Assembly: GCA_018466975.1 (NCBI GenBank)
Contig: CM031554.1
Location: forward strand, 806,001 to 870,000
Direction: 5' to 3'
Source: Sparassis latifolia
Lineage: Eukaryota; Basidiomycota; Agaricomycetes; Polyporales; Sparassidaceae
Length of the DNA: 64,000 nucleotides
Shown: positions 59,112-64,000 of the stretch, piece after piece
Layout: the number at the start of each line of letters is the position of its first letter
How positions within the stretch are numbered: the stretch's first letter is position 1
Notes under the pieces: generated by a model
The model's database searches: none
Told to the model about the DNA's origin: nothing
What the model saw: only the letters and a program-made list of their open reading frames with translations
Translations under genes and position numbers: made by a program

Positions 59112-60357
59112 ATGGATTATACCTTTGGCGGGAAGTATAAACTCGAGGAGGAGATTGCAATGGGCGGTTGTGGTACGTTAACGTCCTCTGCTTTCCGTGC
59201 TGCCGAACCCGCATGAATTCTTTGTCACGTAGGCACCGTGTGGCAGGGCGTCCACACCGTCGCAGGCAAAGAGGTGGCGATTAAACTCGAACCAGCCATT
59301 GCAAAATCCAGTCCCCTGAAACAGGAGTCAAAAATATACAAGACCCTCATGGGCGGACCCGGTGTCCCGTGGATTATGTGGTCTGGAAAACAGGGCGACT
59401 ACAACGTCATGGTCATCGACCTCCTGGGCCCCTCGCTGGAGGACCTCTTCCGTATGTGCAATAGGCACTTTTCCCTGAAGACAATTCTTCTTCTGGCGGA
59501 TCAGCTGGTGAGCACTTTCTGTTGTTCTTCTTAAGCTATACCTTGCGGGGAGAGTGCCGGGTCGCGACGATGGACTTCACCATTGGTGTCGGAGAGGGCG
59601 CTTGTTCGGTTTGGCGAAATTCCCACGCGTTCAGTGTTGCAACACCGTTATTGACATCATCTGTCCCAGATCTCTCGTATCGAGTACATCCACTCGCGTG
59701 ATCTCGTTCATCGCGACATCAAGCCTGCCAACTTTGTTATCCCGCGGTCGGACCAGAATGCGCACTTCGTTGTCAACATGATCGACTTTGGGTTGGCGAA
59801 GAAATATCGAGACCCACGTACCAACTCACACATCCCATACAACCAGGATGACCACCACGGTGTGGGCACCTGTTTGTTTGCGGCAATCAACACGCACCTT
59901 GGAATCGGTGAATATACCCCTTCTCATATTCGAGCACTTGACTAAACACGTAGCAGAATGTTCTCGCCGCGATGACCTAGAAGCTCTCGCATATATGCTG
60001 ATTTACTTCCTCCGCGGCACCCTGCCATGGCGAAAAATCAAAGGTAGCACAACATCAGAAACCTGGGATCTCATCCGCGATAAGAAGCTCGAGACAGAAA
60101 CACTGCTCACCGTCGGGCTCCCGACCGAATTCGAGCTCTTCTACAAATACACCCGCAGTCTCGAGTTCGAGGACGACCCAGACTATGATGGCCTGCGCGC
60201 TCTCTTCCGTGGGTTGGCTGAGAAGCACAAGATCGAGTATGACTGGGTGTTTGACTGGTCTGTGCCAAAGTCCAAGGAGAGGAAGAGGAAGCGCGTATGC
60301 CGGTCATGCCATGCATGCGCTGCTGCCGCGGAGGCAGCGGGCAAAGCGCGGTCGTAG
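59112..60357 (+). CDS. Casein kinase 1 family Ser/Thr kinase
   Basis: Four exons (59112-59172, 59233-59507, 59670-59907, 59957-60357) give 324 aa. Motifs in order: glycine loop [18 protein letters not shown] (ATP Lys), [32 protein letters not shown] (catalytic loop), [20 protein letters not shown] (DFG and CK1 signature), [33 protein letters not shown] and the basic tail [20 protein letters not shown]. All catalytic residues are present. It differs from typical CK1 at the activation segment ([14 protein letters not shown] where GTARYASINTH is usual). It is shorter at the C-terminus than many CK1s. Intron 2 is 162 nt, three times the local norm. CK1s act in signalling, vesicle traffic and DNA repair; the role here is not evident. 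Confidence 0.92.
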
Positions 60358-61198
60358 GGGGTGGTGGGAGGCTGTAGAGAGGGAAGGAAGAGAGGGTGAA
60401 GAGTGAGTGAGTATGGGATTTTTAGGTCTCTTGTTCTTGTTCTGAGTGTGCCGCAGCGGGCTTGCGTGCCATACTTCTCCCTGACGACGGGTTGTCGGTG
60501 CTCCCAGGTCTTTATTCTAAGTTGCCAGGATCGCGATGCCCATGCCTATGCAGCGTTCAGCGCTGCGAATGCCCTTGACGATATCGGGCTCGCCGCGGTC
60601 GCTCTCGTGGCCTTCAGTTCATGAGGCGGCTTCGGCAGCTCCAAATGCCTTCTGATGACTCTTGGTCGGACAGGCGAGGTGGACCTTATTTATATGTACG
60701 TGTATACGGTCAGTATTTCACCTCTTTCCGTGCGTTAGCGTCCCTCAGAAGTTGTGTAGCTTCTACCGCCATTTCCTGCTGGGATCTCGAAACGTTCACT
60801 CTGCAACAACAATGGTTTCGCCATGGTTGTCCGACCCAGAAGAATGTCTTCTCCGCGCTGGTGCCCTTCCCTTTTGACAATCCACCCCCGGCTCTTATGC
60901 TGCTCTCCTATGCCGCTGGTTTATGGACCATGGTAATTATGACTATGTCGTATGCTCTGGTTGCTATTTGCCATGCTATCTATCCATGTCGTTCATCGAA
61001 CATGTCGTATTGCTCTCTGGTGTATATATTGTATATATTCTGTATGTATTCGTCGCTTATTCGTGTTGTAGATTGTGCTTTGTGGTATAGAATGTTGTTC
61101 TTTACGCTCAATTCGTTTGAAGTTGTGGACGTTCACGATAGACGCCCGAGCTACAGGAGACTTTGAAGTTTACCTCGACGAGGGCAGTGACGTCTACC
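60358..61198. other. Intergenic region between CK1 and EAF3
   Basis: About 840 bp. It contains the presumed CK1 3' region and EAF3 5' region. A plus-strand open frame (60,621-61,166) has irregular composition and no family likeness, so it is not called as a gene. Confidence 0.5.
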
Positions 61199-62471
61199 AT
61201 GGCTACGACCACATTCACGCAGGGCGAGCGGGTGCTCTGCTACCACGGACCGCTCGTCTACGAGGCGAAGATCCTGAAGATTGAAAACTGGGACGAGACG
61301 AACTCCACGTCGGGTGTAGTAGGCCCGCATTTCTTCGTGCACTATAAGGGGTGGAAACAGACGTACGCCGCCCCTTCCCCAATCTATCTCCCACCCCATT
61401 TTACACGCTGACACCTCATGGCGATGTAGGTGGGACGAGTGGGTGCCCGCGGTGCGCCTGCTGAAATGGAACGAAGCAAACATCGCGCTACAAAAAGGCC
61501 TGCAGGCGCAGGCGCAGGCGGCACAAGCTGCGTCGTCCGCGTCGTCGTCCAAGGCGGCGAGCAAGGCTCACCACCTAAAGGACACTGGGCGCACGCGCAA
61601 GGAAGGCGGGACGCGGGGCACGAAGCGGGCGCGAGAGGAGGCACGTCTCGTTCTCCCTCTTTTTTGCCTGGGTGACTGACGGGCTGGCACTTCGGCAGGA
61701 CGAGAGCAGCAAGCGGCCAGAGATGAAGCTGCATGTGCCGGAGACGCTGAAGGTGCTGCTCGTCGATGACTGGGAAGCGGTGACCAAGAACAGCCAGGTC
61801 GGTGTTAGGTGTGTTTCTCCACACATATTTGCTTATCTCACTTTAACAGTTGGTCGCACTGCCCCGCACTCCGAACGTGGTGGATTTACTGGAAGAGTAC
61901 AGGAAGTACGTCCTGGCGCTGCCAATGACATAGTGAGCGATTTTCCGGTGTCCCCATTACCCGATGTCTCATCCAATATCTAGTCTGAAAAATCCAGATA
62001 CGCTGCTGCCCACGATCATTGCAGGGCTGCAAACATACTTTGACCGTGCGCTCGGTGCGAATCTGCTCTACCGCTTCGAGCGGCCGCAGTACGCGGACAT
62101 CCGCAAACAATACGTGACTGGCCCGACGGTGCAGGTAGGTCAGGAGAAGGAGATGAGCTCGATTTACGGCGCCGAGCACCTGCTGCGCATGTTGGGTGTG
62201 TCTGCGTTGTTTCTCATGTCCCGTCGCATGAACTAACGACGTGGCGTGTTCAGTGAGCCTGCCGCAGATGGTCGCGAGCTCGACGATGGATGCAGAGTCG
62301 GTGGGCCTCGTTCGGGACTACGTGAACGAACTGATGGTGTAAGTGCCGCTGCGGGATCTCTGTGCACTCCGCTGACCCGCGCACAGGTACATGGTGAAAG
62401 AGCAGCACCGTATATTTATCCGAGAGTACGACTCTGCGAGCTTAGCGTACCAGAATATTTCGCGTTCTTGA
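61199..62471 (+). CDS. EAF3: EAF3/MRG15 chromodomain protein
   Basis: Seven exons (61199-61362, 61430-61640, 61699-61797, 61850-61932, 61984-62195, 62254-62338, 62387-62471) give 312 aa. An N-terminal chromo barrel (GERVLCYHGPLVYEAKILKI, FFVHYKGWKQTWDEWVPAVR) binds methylated H3K36 in this family. A basic Ala-rich linker follows, then the MRG domain (LHVPETLKVLLVDDWEAVTK, LVALPRTPNVVDLLEEYRKY, PTIIAGLQTYFDRALGANLL, YRFERPQYADIRKQY, IYGAEHLLRML, GLVRDYVNELMVYMVKEQ). EAF3 is shared by NuA4 acetyltransferase and Rpd3S deacetylase complexes. The second intron (61641-61698) starts with GC rather than GT; the open frame across the junction leaves no better choice. Confidence 0.95.
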
Positions 62472-63403
62472 GCTGTGACCGTCGTGACTGTGATTCATTC
62501 TTCTGTGACTGTACGTGACTGAAATGACGTCACGCGTGGTATATGACATGAAGAAGCACGTATCAACATATCACTTCAATAATGGAAAATCGCCCTTCTG
62601 TCATGATTACAACTGGTGCCAGACTTTACTATGAATGCTTCAGACTGGTGATTGATATGGAGCAAATTTCGAAGTAATAAAACTATCCAGACACCTAAAA
62701 GAAAAATTACCCATCTGGTTCCACATAGGAGCAAAAGATCAAGTCAAATATCTCAACAATGCCCCATCCAGTAAATGCTTCTGATCCAAGCATACCATAA
62801 CTTCTGTTGGTCATCTAATCTGCCTAACACAGTGTGAAAGACTATGAGACCTAAACCCCCCTCATACCTTTCAAAACAAATGTAAATGCAATCCCTGACC
62901 ACGATGAAAAACACCACCTAAACCCAAATGCATGCTGCACAGTGGCCAACCGCATTCTTACCCAACTACTTCCCAAATGAGACCCATAAGATAACTGCTA
63001 GTCGCGCGATAGTGGTTAACTGTATATGTATAGTAGAAGATAAACTACTCACGCAGATCGGACGGCCAAGCCTTCGTCTGTTGAAGCAAAATAAGAAGAC
63101 TATGGTCAACTTGCACACGTTTGACACCGATCCAGATCAGAAAGGACAGAAGAATGGGCGTCGAAGCTATTGCCCTCTGAATCAAACAGCTGCAAACAAA
63201 GCTCGGAAACGAAACTTTATCTGGAATCTGAACGTCACGGTCACGTGAACCTGCAGAATATTTTCACAGATCTGTCGACACTGAAAATGCATCAGCATGA
63301 TAGATCAGTGAGCGCTCGGGGGTGGGCCTCCTTGGGCTGCTCCTGCCAGTGGTCGCACGCCGGAAATTCGAATGGGCAGGTGCGCCGAGTCTCCACTCAA
63401 GAC
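62472..63403. other. No supported gene
   Basis: AT-richer sequence downstream of EAF3 without convincing coding frames. A short open stretch with poly-Lys-like words occurs near 63,090. Nothing recognised. Confidence 0.5.
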
Positions 63404-63894
63404 ATGATCTTTCTGCGTTTCGCAGCGGCAGAGAACCTGCCGTTTACCGGGTTCACCAGAGACAGCGACGAAACAACGATTCGTTCAATCTCTTGCGTCA
63501 GACCACTACCATTCGCATCGCTCATGTTGTCCGTCCACGCCGCCCCGGCCCTGAACGCGCTGTCGTCGCAGTCCTCGTGGACTGCGATACCCTTCTCTGT
63601 CACGCCCTCATTGTCGGTCTCATTCATGCGGGCATGGTTCCCTTCCCTATGTTCCCGAAAAAATTTCCGCGCGCTATTGCCAACATGCTCACGCATTCCG
63701 CGATCTCGCTGACGCCACCCTCGACCTCCTCGATTCATCCTACCCTTTCGAGATTACCGCTGTTCCTGCGCTCTCCGACACCTTTGCTCCGTTCGCTTCC
63801 CTGGACCACCCGCTTCCCGCACTTACCTCCTACCCGGCACCGAACACCCTCCGAGGTTGTCTTCTATGTCGATAATGGTCAGAAATTGGCGTAA
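63404..63894 (+). pseudogene. Adenylate-forming enzyme N-terminal fragment, frameshifted
   Basis: Three successive plus-strand frames give family-like sequence. First FAAAENLPFTGFTRDSDETT, then ERAVVAVLVDCDTLLCHALI with GMVPFPMFPKKFPRAIANML, then FRDLADATLDLLDSSYPFEI with DTFAPFASLDHPLPALTSYP. The second block resembles the start of Agaricomycete adenylate-forming (NRPS-like reductase or ligase) proteins, where a YTPFPIS-like motif precedes an Ala-rich helix. Frame changes lie near 63,500-63,545 and 63,685, so the gene is broken; it ends or decays by about 63,894. Confidence 0.55.
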
Positions 63895-64000
63895 GATCGG
63901 TTTCTTCGGTGGCAGAGATGATCTGTGTGGTTGAGAATTCTGTCAGCTCGGGGATCTCCACTCTTCCGGGTCCACAGGTTTCCCGAAGCCCATACCACAC

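Noticed and set aside
60621..61166. 181-codon plus-strand ORF between CK1 and EAF3
   Set aside because: Irregular Cys/Tyr-rich composition, no homologue recognised, and it runs into the EAF3 5' region.
1..64000. CRISPR array or bacterial operon structure
   Set aside because: The tandem repeats seen (30, 79, 93 and 98 bp) have no spacers, and genes contain spliceosomal introns.

Overview
The window looks like a chromosome segment of a basidiomycete fungus, most likely an Agaricomycete. The signs are many very short (about 45-65 nt) GT-AG introns, dense host genes of typical fungal families, and transposon and orphan-gene families that are abundant in mushroom-forming fungi. All calls rest on reading the sequence and remembered family patterns; no search was run. 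Splice junctions of the main host genes were chosen so that exons join in one open frame, and summed exon lengths give whole codon numbers.

Left part (1-21,060): an accessory island. It starts with a broken Helitron Rep-like gene (minus strand, running off the left edge). Several multi-exon orphan genes on both strands follow. One of them (13,386-15,406, minus) carries an H-x-D...H signature that I read as a 2-oxoglutarate/Fe(II) dioxygenase of the TET/JBP-like type expanded in Agaricomycetes. Another (18,385-21,059, plus) is broken by a 907-bp foldback element and by frame disruptions.

Middle (21,060-38,800): an AT-rich, gene-poor repeat block. It has two direct copies of a roughly 3-kb repeat, a long inverted copy (a palindrome centred near 28,230), and 98-bp tandem arrays. 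Nested in it are a Tc1/mariner element (TA target duplication), a hAT element (8-bp target duplication TTTTATAT) and two MITEs. One MITE family occurs twice in the window, with matching termini, size and 2-bp target duplications.

Right part (38,900-62,500): a GC-richer housekeeping block. In order: a PTC7-type PP2C phosphatase (+), proteasome beta-2/PUP1 (-), a BAR protein of GVP36 type (+), an aldehyde dehydrogenase with 15 exons (+), a p24 cargo receptor (-), two tandem Rua1-C-terminal-domain regulators (+; the second with a 1-nt frameshift), SUS1/ENY2 (+), mitochondrial ribosomal protein uS10m (-), MAGO (+; with a 6-nt microexon), a casein kinase 1 (+) and an EAF3/MRG15 protein (+; with a GC-AG intron). 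A frameshifted adenylate-forming enzyme fragment lies at the right edge. Neighbouring host genes are often divergent across 110-210 bp or convergent across 130-270 bp.
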